Source: CADEED01 sp963711635 (GTDB lineage: Bacteria > Pseudomonadota > Gammaproteobacteria > Steroidobacterales > Steroidobacteraceae). Taken from it: a stretch of 64,000 bases of DNA. How positions within the stretch are numbered: the first letter of the stretch is position 1; every line of letters starts with the position of its first letter. The translations under genes and the position numbers were made by a program. Below are positions 52,179 through 61,566 of the stretch, piece by piece. Where the stretch lies: positions 1 to 64,000 of the forward strand of contig CAVQEZ010000014.1 of assembly GCA_963711635.1 (NCBI GenBank). Reading direction: 5' to 3'. A model generated the notes under the pieces. That model did not search any database and had not been told where the DNA came from. It worked only from the letters and a program-made list of their open reading frames with translations.

Positions 52179-52547
52179 TCAGGCGAGAAAGCGCTCGATG
52201 TCGCCAGGCCGCGCGGGCTTGGCGACATGGGCGTCGAAACCTGCTTCGAGCGAGCGGCGGACATCTTCGGGCTGCGAGTATCCGCTGATCGCCACGAGCC
52301 GCACGGTGCGCGGCTGCTCGCGCCGGATGACCCGCGCGAAGTCGAAGCCGCTCAGCTCCGGCAGGCCGAGGTCACACAACACGATGTCGGGACGGTATGC
52401 GCGCACGCGCGCCAGTGCGCACATGCCGTTGTAGGCGACGTCCACCTGGTGACCGGCGAGCCGCAGGAGGCGGGCGAGATATTCGGCCGAGTCCTCGTTG
52501 TCATCCACGACCAACACCCGGCGACAACTTGCCGTGACCTGCTGCAT
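52179..52547 (-). CDS. Stand-alone receiver-domain response regulator
   Basis: 122 aa. VLVVDDNEDSAEYLARLLRL has the acidic pair; RPDIVLCDLGLPELSGFDFA has the phospho-acceptor Asp (about residue 59); LVAISGYSQPEDVRRSLEAG has Ser in place of the usual Thr; AHVAKPARPGDIERFLA has the conserved Lys. No output domain, so it works by protein contact as CheY/DivK-type proteins do. 'LPELSGFDFARVIR' is common in receivers paired with hybrid or PAS kinases such as those at 30027 and 57927, but no partner is adjacent. Confidence 0.85.
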   Translation of the reverse strand: MQQVTASCRRVLVVDDNEDSAEYLARLLRLAGHQVDVAYNGMCALARVRAYRPDIVLCDLGLPELSGFDFARVIRREQPRTVRLVAISGYSQPEDVRRSLEAGFDAHVAKPARPGDIERFLA

Positions 52548-52629
52548 GGCCTTTCCCTCAGCGAACTCCCTCCCACGAGGCTAATAACCTCGTGGGAGGG
52601 TCGTCTGTAGGACGGTGCCGATGCCAGCG

Positions 52630-52902
52630 CTACTGCCCGCCGGAAGGCGGCGGATTTGTCGGCGCGGGTTCGGGCGGCGGATTCTCGGCGGGCGCCGTCG
52701 GCGAGCCGGGCGTAGTCGAGGCCTCGCCGGCATTGCCGCCAGGGGTCGTGGCCGTGTCACCGCTCGGACCGGTTGCGTCGGTGGGCGTATCGCTCGGGAC
52801 GCCGGAGGAATCGCCACCCACGCTCGGGTTGCTTTCGCGCTGGCCGCACGCGGCCAGCAACACGACAGCAGCGCACAGGGGAATCAGAATTGTGGTGTTC
52901 AT
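52630..52902 (-). CDS. Small proline/threonine-rich lipoprotein (paralogue of 25822-26040)
   Basis: 90 aa from the ATG at 52902. MNTTILIPLCAAVVLLAACG supplies the lipobox LAAC; then GQRESNPSVGGDSSGVPSD and a low-complexity Pro/Thr/Gly tail ending PPPEPAPTNPPPSGGQ. Same plan as the 72-aa lipoprotein at 25822. Even the bases before the start (CACAGGGGAA-CAG-AATT-G---TTCAT on the plus strand) are similar, so these are recent duplicates. Disordered periplasmic or surface protein; function unknown. Confidence 0.6.
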   Translation of the reverse strand: MNTTILIPLCAAVVLLAACGQRESNPSVGGDSSGVPSDTPTDATGPSGDTATTPGGNAGEASTTPGSPTAPAENPPPEPAPTNPPPSGGQ

Positions 52903-52955
52903 AAGTTGGTACCGTACGCGGCATCGCGCGCGCGCGCCGTCAGCGAGGAGGCAGA

Positions 52956-53267
52956 ATGGCACTGGAACTCAGACCCAATTGCGAAGGTTGTGATCGCGAC
53001 CTTCCGCCGAATTCAGCCGACGCGCGGATATGCACTTTTGAATGCACGTTCTGCGCGGACTGCGTCGATCAGCGTCTCTCGAATGTCTGTCCGAACTGTG
53101 GCGGTGGTTTCGCACCGCGGCCGATACGGCCGGTGAATGAATGGCGTGCGGGACTGTCGGTGAGCAAACGGCCGCCGTCGACCCAGCGCGTGCATCTCTC
53201 GTACACCTGGGATGAAATCGCGGCCCATATCCGGCGCATCAAGGATATTCCCCCGGAAAACCGCTAG
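52956..53267 (+). CDS. DUF1272 zinc-ribbon protein
   Basis: 103 aa. MALELRPNCEGCDRDLPPNS, then ARICTFECTFCADCVDQRLS, then NVCPNCGGGFAPRPIRP. Four CxxC-like pairs (CEGC, CTFEC, CADC, CPNC) form the two zinc sites of DUF1272 proteins, whose usual text is 'CE.C...L......A.ICS.ECTFC..C....L...CPNCGG.L..RP.R'. The tail VHLSYTWDEIAAHIRRIKDI is an extra helix. Cytoplasmic. Function unknown. Confidence 0.85.
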   Translation: MALELRPNCEGCDRDLPPNSADARICTFECTFCADCVDQRLSNVCPNCGGGFAPRPIRPVNEWRAGLSVSKRPPSTQRVHLSYTWDEIAAHIRRIKDIPPENR

Positions 53268-53327
53268 GGCACACTCTATATATAGGGTGGTTGCGCCGCA
53301 GTCTGACGGCTCGTAGTCTGCGTCGCC

Positions 53328-55238
53328 ATGAAAACCCTTAGCCGTTTTGTTTCGCTGCTGCTAGTCACCGCCAACACGGCGAGCGCCCAGAACCCTCCGC
53401 CCGTCACGCCGATGACGTCGGACTTCATCGAGAAGTACGAACAGACTCTGCCTTCGGCTGACTTCATCCGTCGCGACGCGATGGTGCCGATGCGCGACGG
53501 CGTAAAGCTTTACACCGTCGTGGTGATGAAGAAGGGGACCGCGAACGCGCCCATCCTGCTGTCGCGCACGCCTTATGACGCGCACAAGGCGACGCATCGC
53601 GTCGCGAGCCAGCGCGGCGTCGACATCCTCGAGGTCATGGACGCCGAATTCTTCGAAGACGGCTACATCCGCGTCTACCAGGACATTCGCGGCCTGCATC
53701 GCTCCGAGGGCGCCTGGGTGCTGAACCGGCCGCTGGCCGGTCCGTTGAACGACACCGGCATCGATGAATCGACCGATGCCCACGACACGATCGACTGGCT
53801 GGTGAAGAACACGCCGGAATCCAACGGCAAGGTCGGGGTCATCGGCTCTTCTTATCTTGGCTTCACCACGCTCATGGCGCAGATCAATCCGCATCCGGCG
53901 CTGAAGGCGACGGTTCCGCAGAGCCCCATGGTCGACGGCTGGATGGGGGACGACTGGTTTCACAACGGCGCCTTCCGCACCAATTCGCTCAGCTTTCCGG
54001 TGAGCCAGGGGACTAACAAGGCGAACGGCGGTGGTGATTTCGCGCTCGGCGCGGGCGATGACTACACGCTGTATCTCCAGGCGGGCTCCATGGCGGATTT
54101 CGCGAAGATGCTGGGCATCGAGAAATTTCCCGGAGTCCGCAAGTTCCTCGACAATCCGGCCTATACCGAGTTCTGGTCGCTGCAGGCGGTGGACAAATGG
54201 CTCGCGGCGCAGCCACTGACCGTGCCGACCTTGCTCGAAGTGGGCCAGTGGGACCAGGAAGACAGTTACGGCGCGCCCGCGGTGTATCGCGCGCTCGAGC
54301 CCAAGGACAAGAACAACGACATGGTCGCGCTGCACATCGGACCGTGGCGACACTCGGGGGCCAATCACTATGGCTACGACCTCGGCGCGCTGACTTTCAC
54401 CGGAGATACGGCGCGCGAATGGCGCGTGCAGTATGTGAAACCGTTCTTCGATCACTATCTGAAGGGCGGCCCGGATCCGAAGACGCCGCCCGTGCTCACC
54501 TACGCGACGGGCGTGAACCAGTGGAACAAGTCATCGCGCTGGCCCATGGGCACGGCGATGCCTATCTATCTGGCGGCGAACGGTACGGCAACATTCGAGC
54601 GCCCCAAGACGGGCGGGCACGACGAGTACATCAGCGATCCCGCGAAGCCGGTACCCTTCCTGCCGCGCCCCATCGACATGGGCGACCCGTCGCAGTGGAA
54701 GCCGTGGTTGATCCGCGACCAGCGCTTCGTGTCGGAGCGTCCCGATGTGGCCTCCTGGAAGAGTGCGCCGCTCGACGAGGCGGTTCACATCATGGGAGCA
54801 CCGCAGGTCGAGTTGTTTGCCTCGACCACCGGTACGGACAGTGACTGGGTGGTCAAGCTCATCGACGTCTATCCCAACGACGTTCCGGAAGTGGCCTCGC
54901 AGGGCGCCAAGCCCTCGATGGCAGGTTATGAGCTGCCGATCGGCATCGAGATCTTTCGTGGACGCTACCTGAAGAGCTTCGCGAAACCGGCGCCTCTCAA
55001 ACCCGGCAAGGTGGAGCAATATCGCTGGACGCTGCCCGACGTCGACCACGTTTTCCTGCCCGGCCACCGGATCATGGTCCAGGTTCAGTCGACCCTGTTC
55101 CCGCTCTACGATCGCAATCCGCAGACCTACGTCGAGAACATCATGTACGCCAAGCCGGGCGATTATAAGAAAGCGACGCAGAGCATCTGGTTTGGCGGCT
55201 CTTCGGCGAGCGCGGTGGTGTTGCCGGTGGTGCGCTGA
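53328..55238 (+). CDS. CocE/NonD-family secreted hydrolase (alpha-amino-acid ester hydrolase-like)
   Basis: 636 aa, intact. Signal peptide MKTLSRFVSLLLVTANTASA. Opens FIRRDAMVPMRDGVKLYTVV, as do alpha-amino-acid ester hydrolases and glutaryl-7-ACA acylases. The nucleophile elbow is VIGSSYLGFTTLMAQINPHP (Ser about 174); the acid lies in VGQWDQEDSYGAPAVYRALE and the His in IGPWRHSGANHYGYDLGALT. The C-terminal jelly-roll domain follows (VELFASTTGTDSDWVVKLID, FLPGHRIMVQVQSTLFPLYD, RNPQTYVEN). Closest in layout to amino-acid ester hydrolases of Xanthomonas; the periplasmic substrate may be a beta-lactam or peptide ester. An AT-rich CTATATATAG (53276-53285) lies about 45 bp upstream and may be part of the promoter. 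Confidence 0.87.
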   Translation: MKTLSRFVSLLLVTANTASAQNPPPVTPMTSDFIEKYEQTLPSADFIRRDAMVPMRDGVKLYTVVVMKKGTANAPILLSRTPYDAHKATHRVASQRGVDILEVMDAEFFEDGYIRVYQDIRGLHRSEGAWVLNRPLAGPLNDTGIDESTDAHDTIDWLVKNTPESNGKVGVIGSSYLGFTTLMAQINPHPALKATVPQSPMVDGWMGDDWFHNGAFRTNSLSFPVSQGTNKANGGGDFALGAGDDYTLYLQAGSMADFAKMLGIEKFPGVRKFLDNPAYTEFWSLQAVDKWLAAQPLTVPTLLEVGQWDQEDSYGAPAVYRALEPKDKNNDMVALHIGPWRHSGANHYGYDLGALTFTGDTAREWRVQYVKPFFDHYLKGGPDPKTPPVLTYATGVNQWNKSSRWPMGTAMPIYLAANGTATFERPKTGGHDEYISDPAKPVPFLPRPIDMGDPSQWKPWLIRDQRFVSERPDVASWKSAPLDEAVHIMGAPQVELFASTTGTDSDWVVKLIDVYPNDVPEVASQGAKPSMAGYELPIGIEIFRGRYLKSFAKPAPLKPGKVEQYRWTLPDVDHVFLPGHRIMVQVQSTLFPLYDRNPQTYVENIMYAKPGDYKKATQSIWFGGSSASAVVLPVVR

Positions 55239-55325
55239 GCCGGCATCGCGCTATGCTCTCGGCCGTCAGCTCCGCTGACGACAAACGAACAACAACAGGG
55301 ACTTCGAGTCCGCGAAAGGGGAGTC

Positions 55326-55910
55326 ATGAATACGATTGCCAGGATCACGGCGCTGGTCGCCGTGGCGTTAGCCTCCGGCTGCGCCCACAAGATCAACATC
55401 ACGCCGCCGCTCAACACGATTTCGGGTGAGGGCATTACCAAGGTCGACAAGACGGTCGGCTACTACATCTCGTCGGAACAACGCGCGCTCATGGTGACGA
55501 CACCGGGCGGTGGCGGCGACAAGGTGAACTACCACCCGTATGCCGAAGCAGAGCCGGCGCTCAAGCAGGTGCTGTCGAACGTCTACGCCACGGTTGTCTC
55601 ACTGTCCGCGCCGAACGACAAGGCGGAGCTCGAGAGCAAGAAAGTCGCCTACGTCTTCACGCCGACCATCACCACGACGTCGAAATCCACGAGCGCTTTC
55701 ACCTGGCCGCCGACCAACTTCACCATCACGCTCGATTGCAAGGCGACGAACGGTGGTGGTGCTGCCGTGTGGGCCAACAAGGTCACGGGCTCGGGCGAGG
55801 CGGTGTTCGACGACTTCAAGCACGACTTCTCGCTGGCCGCGCGCCGCGCCAGCAAGGACGCGTTCAACCAGCTCCAGAAATCAGTCGTCGCAGCGCCTGA
55901 ACTCAAATGA
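55326..55910 (+). CDS. Small lipoprotein of unknown function
   Basis: 194 aa. MNTIARITALVAVALASGCA supplies the lipobox ASGC; the ATG follows AAAGGGGAGTC. The mature part reads KINITPPLNTISGEGITKVD, KTVGYYISSEQRALMVTTPG, then KVAYVFTPTITTTSKSTSAF with TWPPTNFTITLDCKA, ending in a helix. The pattern (I-PPL--I---G, VGYYIS, PTI-T---S-SAF-WPP--F---L-C) occurs in several proteobacterial lipoproteins of unknown role. The stop overlaps the next start (ATGA), so it forms an operon with the DUF2846-like protein. Confidence 0.75.
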   Translation: MNTIARITALVAVALASGCAHKINITPPLNTISGEGITKVDKTVGYYISSEQRALMVTTPGGGGDKVNYHPYAEAEPALKQVLSNVYATVVSLSAPNDKAELESKKVAYVFTPTITTTSKSTSAFTWPPTNFTITLDCKATNGGGAAVWANKVTGSGEAVFDDFKHDFSLAARRASKDAFNQLQKSVVAAPELK

Positions 55911-56416
55911 TCGCTGGGAGAGTCCTTCGCCAGTGTTTCTTCGCAGTCTGCGCGCTGGGCCTCGTGCCCGGCGCGCAGGCCGGCGACAAGTACAAGGTGA
56001 GGGATGTGCCGTATGTCGAGCCGCAGGCGCCGGGGCCCGAGGAAACACTGATTTACGTGTTCCGCGAGAAGACCAGCTTCGCCGCGATGCAGAAGTTCGC
56101 GATCATCGACAACGACACGGTGCTCGGCGTGCTGACGCCGGGCACGTTCACTTTCTTCACGGTGCCGAGCGGCCAGCATGAAATCGTCGGCTACGTGTCG
56201 CCCAGCCCGATGGTTCACCACCGCGTCATGCCGGCCCCGGGAAAAACCGTCTATCTGTTGATCAAGGTGGGTTACACCACCGGGCTGTTCATGACACCGA
56301 TCGAGGAAGCCGAGGCGAAAGCCCTGATCGCGCAATTCAAACAGACCGACATCGGGATCAAAGGCCAGAAGGCCAAGATGAACTACAAGGACTACTACGA
56401 CAAGCTGTTCCAGTGA
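55907..56416 (+). CDS. DUF2846-like secreted protein
   Basis: 169 aa, translationally coupled (ATGA) to the lipoprotein upstream. Signal peptide MIAGRVLRQCFFAVCALGLV with PGAQAG. Then ETLIYVFREKTSFAAMQKFA, IIDNDTVLGVLTPGTFTFFT, VPSGQHEIVGYVSP and YLLIKVGYTTGLFMTPIEEA. This resembles the DUF2846 pattern, where 'a.iYvyR......g....v.iDg..v..l..g.y....v.pG.h.i' is followed by 'yy.......g......l..v...eg'. Function unknown; probably works with the lipoprotein at the envelope. Converges with the haloperoxidase gene. Confidence 0.75.
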   Translation: MIAGRVLRQCFFAVCALGLVPGAQAGDKYKVRDVPYVEPQAPGPEETLIYVFREKTSFAAMQKFAIIDNDTVLGVLTPGTFTFFTVPSGQHEIVGYVSPSPMVHHRVMPAPGKTVYLLIKVGYTTGLFMTPIEEAEAKALIAQFKQTDIGIKGQKAKMNYKDYYDKLFQ

Positions 56417-56471
56417 GCCGCTAGCAAAGGGCGCGACGACGGTGCGACCGCCGCCGCGCCGGAACTGGAGT

Positions 56472-57758
56472 TCAGCGATGCCAGCCCTTGAGTGGCCGGG
56501 CGTAGTTGTCGGCCACGTAGTCGGCGACCTTCACGCAGCTCTCCTGGCTGGTCGTGAGCTCGAAATTGAAATGAATGCCGCCGTAGACCCGGCTGCGCGC
56601 CTGTTGCGCGGCGAGCTCGGAGAAATTGCCGTACTGGCGCGTGACATTGGCATTGCCGCCGGTTCCGATCCAGGTCACCGAATACGAAACATTGTCTCTG
56701 CCGAATGCGCGAGCCAGCGAGCGCGCGGCGCTGGTGCCCACGCAGGTCATGTTGCTCGGATGTGAAGGATACGGAGGCGTCGAAATCAGCGGCGTCCACG
56801 TGGTGTCGGCCATCGTGGCGGGATTCAGGTCCTCGTCGGCGCGGCGGATCGCGGTCACGGGGCGCCACAGGCCATAGATGAACTTGCCGGTGTGCGAGGT
56901 CTGCAGCCCATCGTGGATGGATGCATTCATCAGCGCGAACAACCGCGCGGTGTCGACCAGCGACCAGTGCGCCTGGCGCGCCACGTCGCGCGCGACGCTG
57001 TTCCACATGGCGAAATGGATGGTGCTGTTGCCCACACTCGCGAACAGTCGGGCCGTCTCGGTCTGCTCGGCCGTGCGGACGGTGCTGGTCGCCGATCCGA
57101 GTTGACGCACTTCGTCCCAATCGGCGGTGTAGAGCTCACTGGTCAGCGTCGGCGGTGGATCGGCCAGGTACTGCGTTGAAGTGAGCAAGGCGAAGGGCTC
57201 GAACTCACCGAAGCTGGAAAGTTGTGCTCCCTGTGCCGAAGTCGGTTGCCAGAGGCCTGGCAAGAGCGGCAACGTCCATGGTGGCGGAGGCGGCGATGCC
57301 GTGCCGTCGGTTGCGCGCCAGGCAATGATTTGTTCGGCAGCGCGGCTACCTACCGCTACTCCCGCGGCAGCGCGCCACGGTTGAATTTTCGCGAGCCGGG
57401 CCTGCAGCGCCGTGTCGAAGAGCACCTTCGCTGCCGGCGTCGGTACCAGCGCGACCAGTACATCGTGTCCTGCCTGAGCGGCGGCTGCCTCGGACGAAGC
57501 GCCGGGGTGCGCATGGAGACGTGCGTGATATGGCGTGTACCGCTGCTCGATCGCATTGGCCGCGTCGAACATCGCGACATGCAGCATCGCGTAATAACGC
57601 GGTGTGAGCAGACCCGCGGTCGAGGGAATGTTGGATTGCAGCAACTGATTCCATTCCGCGATCACTTCTGCGCGTTCGCCACCGGCGGTCACGGGCAGCG
57701 TGGTCATGCCGATGGCTGCGGCAGCCAATACCGAAATCAGGCGTGTTCTGGTTTTCAT
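56472..57758 (-). CDS. Vanadium-dependent haloperoxidase-type (PAP2 superfamily) secreted protein
   Basis: 428 aa from the ATG at 57758. Signal peptide MKTRTRLISVLAAAAIGMTT. The vanadate/phosphate site residues are in order: KFIYGLWRPVTAIRRADEDL (Lys and Arg-Pro, about 291), PPYPSHPSNMTCVGTSAARS (Ser-His-Pro loop, about 329) and SRVYGGIHFNFELTTSQESC (Gly-Gly-Ile-His, about 391). N-terminal helices AEWNQLLQSNI and YAMLHVAMFDAANAI are typical of the bacterial VCPO-like group. Many such proteins are acid phosphatases or of unproven halogen specificity, so bromide or chloride oxidation should not be assumed. Confidence 0.87.
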   Translation of the reverse strand: MKTRTRLISVLAAAAIGMTTLPVTAGGERAEVIAEWNQLLQSNIPSTAGLLTPRYYAMLHVAMFDAANAIEQRYTPYHARLHAHPGASSEAAAAQAGHDVLVALVPTPAAKVLFDTALQARLAKIQPWRAAAGVAVGSRAAEQIIAWRATDGTASPPPPPWTLPLLPGLWQPTSAQGAQLSSFGEFEPFALLTSTQYLADPPPTLTSELYTADWDEVRQLGSATSTVRTAEQTETARLFASVGNSTIHFAMWNSVARDVARQAHWSLVDTARLFALMNASIHDGLQTSHTGKFIYGLWRPVTAIRRADEDLNPATMADTTWTPLISTPPYPSHPSNMTCVGTSAARSLARAFGRDNVSYSVTWIGTGGNANVTRQYGNFSELAAQQARSRVYGGIHFNFELTTSQESCVKVADYVADNYARPLKGWHR

Positions 57759-57926
57759 GTGGTTCTCCCGGCGTTGTGCTTGAAACGAACGCCTCGGAAC
57801 CTGAGCCCTCGCGGCCGAAAAGGCCTGAGCCTTGGACGAAGAATCGCCGAATATTTGCCGAAAGCGCAAAGGCCTGACGATCCGCAAGCCGCCGAGATCT
57901 TTAAAAAGTTGTGCCATAGTTCGCTC

Positions 57927-59036
57927 ATGGATCAAGGACTCACTGGTAAGGAATACCAACTCCTCGTGGAACACTCGCCGGTCATGAGCTGGCGTTCGGG
58001 GCTCGACGCGAAGTGCAATTATTTCAACGCGACCTGGCTCGAGTTCACCGGGCGCACGTCCGAGCAGGAAATGGGCGACGGGTGGGCCCAAGGCGTGCAT
58101 CCCGAGGACCTTCAGCGGGCGATTGCCTTCTACCTCGACCATTTCGCCCGGCGTGAGCCATTCGAAATGGAATATCGCCTGCGTCGTCATGATGGCGAGT
58201 ACCGCTGGATCTTTGATCGCGGCGTCCCCTTCATGGACGACGCGGGCGCTTTCGCCGGCTTCATCGGTAGTTGCGTGGACGTCCACGAGCGACGCAAGGC
58301 GGAAGAAACCCAGCTGCAGCGCAACCAGGAGCAGCTGGCGCTGGCTCGCGATTTCGAACGCTGGATTCTCGCCATCGTCGGTCACGACATCCGCAATCCG
58401 CTGCACACGATCGCGCTGGCCGCGCACGGCATCCGGCGAGCCGCGGAACTGCACGGGGCGGTGTACAAGCAGGCGGAGATGGTGACCCGCGGCGTGAAGC
58501 GCATCGAGCACATCGTCGGCGACCTTCTCGACCTGTCGCGGGTGCGCGAGGGTGCGGGCATTTCCGTCGACCCGAAATCGGTCGACCTGCGCGCCATATG
58601 CCGGCAGGTGATCGACGAGCTGGAAGCCGTCGCTCGCGACCGCGAGTTCACATTCGAATGTGACGGGGACGGCATTGGAACGTGGGATGAGCATCGCATC
58701 ATGCAGGCGATTTCGAACCTGGCATCGAATGCCGTGCAGCACGGGACGCCGGGCACGCCGGTGCAAATGCGGCTCACGGGTGACGGAGACCAGGTTGCCG
58801 TCGAGATTGGCAATCGCGGCGCAATCCCGCGCGAGATCCTGCCGGTCATTTTCGAGCCGTTCCGCTCGGGCCAGCACCATGGAAGTCGAGGTGAAGGGCT
58901 GGGCCTGGGACTGTTCATCGTGAAGGCGATCGCGAATGCCCACGGCGGCGGACTGGAAGTCGACTCTTCGGACGGTGAGACGCTGTTCCGCCTCAGATTG
59001 CCGCGCCATACGCAAAGCGTAAGAGCTGCAAGTTAG
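57927..59036 (+). CDS. Soluble PAS-domain histidine kinase
   Basis: 369 aa from the ATG at 57927. A PAS domain with PAC end covers residues 8-130: YQLLVEHSPVMSWRSGLDAK, FNATWLEFTGRTSEQEMGDG, VHPEDLQRAI, FEMEYRLRRHDGEYRWIFDR. The kinase core H-box is LAIVGHDIRNPLHTIALAAH (His about 153), with IMQAISNLASNAVQHGTPGT (N box) and HHGSRGEGLGLGLFIVKAIA (G box). No membrane segment, so it senses a cytosolic or bound signal. It ends overlapping the alpha/beta hydrolase stop. No dedicated response regulator adjacent; the stand-alone receiver at 52179 is a candidate partner by proximity only. Confidence 0.87.
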   Translation: MDQGLTGKEYQLLVEHSPVMSWRSGLDAKCNYFNATWLEFTGRTSEQEMGDGWAQGVHPEDLQRAIAFYLDHFARREPFEMEYRLRRHDGEYRWIFDRGVPFMDDAGAFAGFIGSCVDVHERRKAEETQLQRNQEQLALARDFERWILAIVGHDIRNPLHTIALAAHGIRRAAELHGAVYKQAEMVTRGVKRIEHIVGDLLDLSRVREGAGISVDPKSVDLRAICRQVIDELEAVARDREFTFECDGDGIGTWDEHRIMQAISNLASNAVQHGTPGTPVQMRLTGDGDQVAVEIGNRGAIPREILPVIFEPFRSGQHHGSRGEGLGLGLFIVKAIANAHGGGLEVDSSDGETLFRLRLPRHTQSVRAAS

Positions 59037-59958
59037 CGGCCAAGCCCGCCGACAAACTCCTCGATGGCGTCCAGCACTTCCTGCTGGTTCGACTGGAAGA
59101 TGTAGTGGGTCGCGTTCTGCATCTCCAGTACCTGTCCCTTCTCGACGTTGCCTTTGAACAGTTCGATGCTCGCGCGCTTCTTCGCATTACCGATGCGCGC
59201 GCGCTCCGCAACAACCGCGAGCAACTCCTCGTCGCTCAGGGTCGTACCAGGGCGGGAGCGGTTTGTCGCGGATCTTCGAAGGCATAAATCGCCAACGCAG
59301 GAATCTTCACCGCGGCGTAGTCCGGTGCCTGGATCGCGGCACTGATCGCCTGCTGCGTGCGCGCGTCGATGCTGGGAGATCCGGCCAGATAGGGATCGTT
59401 CATGCGGTGGAAGGCGATGAGCTCACCCTCCGGCAGCCGCACGTGGCCGCGCTCCAGCAGCATCGTGCGTCATCGCATCGAAATTCAGCATGGCCTGCGG
59501 CGGGCGGGGCGGTTCCGGGGGCAGTGTCCGGCTGAGCTCTCGCAGGCGCAGCGCGTCGGGAGCCTTGGGGTCGCCTGATCGATCGTAGGCGGCATCCAGA
59601 TAGACGAGTCCGCTGAAGCGATCCGGATGATGGCCGCCGAGCCAGGTGAGTTCATCGCCCGCGATGGAATGGCCGACGAGCAGGACCTTCTCGAGCTTCA
59701 TCGCATCCATCACTTCCAACACATCCTGCCCGAGACGCGGCGTGTCGAAGCCGAAGTCGGGTTTGGTGGAGCCACCGGCGCCGCGGCGAGTCAGCGCGAC
59801 GACGCGATGCTTGCGCGCGAGCAGCGGTGCGAGCTCATCGAAGCTGTGCGCGGTGGCGCCGAGGCCGGGCAGCAGCAGGATGGGTGACCCCTCGCCGCCG
59901 AAATCCAGCACTTCGAGCTGCACGCCTTCATCGACATTGATGGAGTAAGCTCTCGTGC
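59033..59958 (-). CDS. Alpha/beta hydrolase, frameshifted, N-terminal limit unclear
   Basis: About 305 aa reassembled. YSINVDEGVQLEVLDFGGEG, then ILLLPGLGATAHSFDELAPL, RVVALTRRGAGGSTKPDFGF and the nucleophile elbow VLLVGHSIAGDELTWLG (GHSIAG). After a shift near 59465: RGHVRLPEGELIAFHRMNDP and PALAIYAFEDPRQTAPALVR. After another near 59255: the catalytic His in EMQNATHYIFQSNQQEVLDA. Relatives normally have a signal peptide before 'VQLEVLDFGG'; here the upstream frame runs into the ABC permease without a clear start. The GTG at 59923 is a formal start but too short. Substrate unknown. Confidence 0.7.
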
Positions 59959-59984
59959 GGCGACGACGTCGCGCCAGCTGGATT

Positions 59985-61566
59985 TCAGCGCGGCGCCGCC
60001 GCCGGTGATGGGCAATGGACAGGTGGTGAGATCGGCGCCGAGGACACCGGGCATGCCAGGTTCTTCTGGAAGTGGCTCGCCACCTCCCACGCGGTCACTG
60101 TGATGGTGTCGTGCTTCGCCAGCCGCGGCGACCCGACGGCCAGCTTCACGCGCTTGCTGTAAGGCCACTGCGCGTAAGCCGGCGCGAAATCCGCGCGCAT
60201 CGTAGACGCGGCTGGCGGGGATTTCGTTGAGCTCGGCGCTGATCTGCGCGGGATGAGAAGAGGCGCTGAAGCAGTCGACGTCGATGCGATTGCCCGGCTC
60301 ATTGACCGCGGCGCTGCAATAGCCGAGCCCGGGAAGCCGGTGCTGCTTCCCGTCCGTGGGTACCTGGTACTCGCGTGGCTTCAACAGCGTCAGTGAATAG
60401 GTGAATGCCAACTGGGGCTGCAGGCCCCGCAGCTTTTGCACCGCGTATTCCGGCAGCATCCAGGCATGCGCCAGCGATCCACCGCCGGCCTGGTCGGTGA
60501 TGTAGCGCGCGGGGCGCAGCGAATAGAGAGTCTCGCCGCCAGCGGAATAGTCCGCCTGCACGTAGTTGAGCTTCACGCGCCAGTCCAGCGGCAGGCCGCG
60601 CGGCTCGATGCTGGTGACGAACGCGACGGAATTCGGTCCAACACCCGGCAGCTCCTCGTCAACCCACAGCGTGAGGCCGTTCCGCTGCATGCCGGCGACG
60701 AACTCCGCGTCGGTCGCGAGCTCGGCGCGGCGCGCCGCGGGAAAGCAGAGGCGCGGATTGCGCAGGGAAATGCGCGCCGTATCCGCGGCCGGCGCGGGCG
60801 CCGAGGCCCGTTGCAGCGCAAACACGGAGTTCCAGGGCATCAATGCCATCGGCAGCACCATGAAGAACAACGCAGCGCTGACAGTGAGCACCATCAGCAC
60901 CCGCGCCCGCGCCAGTCGCCGGCGCCAGTAGACCAGCCAGAAACCGCAGGCGACCAGCGCCAGCGACACCAGCCTGGCGGGCGTCGAGCCCAACCATTCC
61001 ATGCCGGAGAACATCAACTCCTCGCGGATGCCCGGATCCAGTGGTCCCAGCGGCCGGACGAATGGCGTGGGAAGAACGAACACACAGACGAAGATGGCGA
61101 ACAGTACGCCGAAGCCTTGAACGAATGACCGTGTGACGATGGCGGTGAACAGGAAGATGGGCAGCAGGAACAGCGACGGCTTGTCCCGCAGCAACACCGC
61201 GTCGAGGAAGGCCTCCGCCAAGGGGAAACCCAGGCTCAGGTCGGCGACGAGTGCGCCGATGGCACGAGGTAGATAGGTTGCCGAGAGCACCAGTACCAGT
61301 TTCGCGGCGACCAGCTCGCGCGCCGGCACCGGCCGGCACAGCCAGTCGTCCGTCATGCTGGCGGCCGAATCCAGTTGGAACACCGGCAGTATCAGCACGA
61401 CCAGCGCCACGAGAATGACCGGCAAGTTGTACATCGTCCACGCCGGCAGCAGGTCGAGTCGCACGATGATCGGGTCGGCGAGGAACAGCAGGGCGGTGAG
61501 CGCAACGAGGGGACCGAGGCTCAATACATCCTTCTTGAGGATGGCGCCGACGATGCGGAAGTTCAC
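59985..61566 (-). CDS. ABC exporter membrane subunit, frameshifted near its end
   Basis: About 525 aa. Start MNFRIVGAILKKDVLSLGPL, overlapping the ATPase stop by 4 bp. At least six spans are visible, e.g. NLPVILVALVVLILPVFQLD, LFLLPIFLFTAIVTRSFVQG, FGVLFAIFVCVFVLPTPFVR, VLMVLTVSAALFFMVLPMAL. A large periplasmic domain follows (RISLRNPRLCFPAARRAELA, VAFVTSIEPRGLPLDWRVKL). A shift near 60205 gives RADFAPAYAQWPYSKRVKLA and VGSPRLAKHDTITVTAWEVA; another near 60060 may restore the first frame (MPGVLGADLTTCPLPITGGG). The true stop is therefore uncertain. Pairs with the ATPase at 61563. Confidence 0.75.

Noticed and set aside
53276..53285. CTATATATAG palindrome as a regulatory site
   Set aside because: An isolated AT-rich dyad near a promoter in GC-rich DNA; more likely just promoter sequence, with no second copy in the window.
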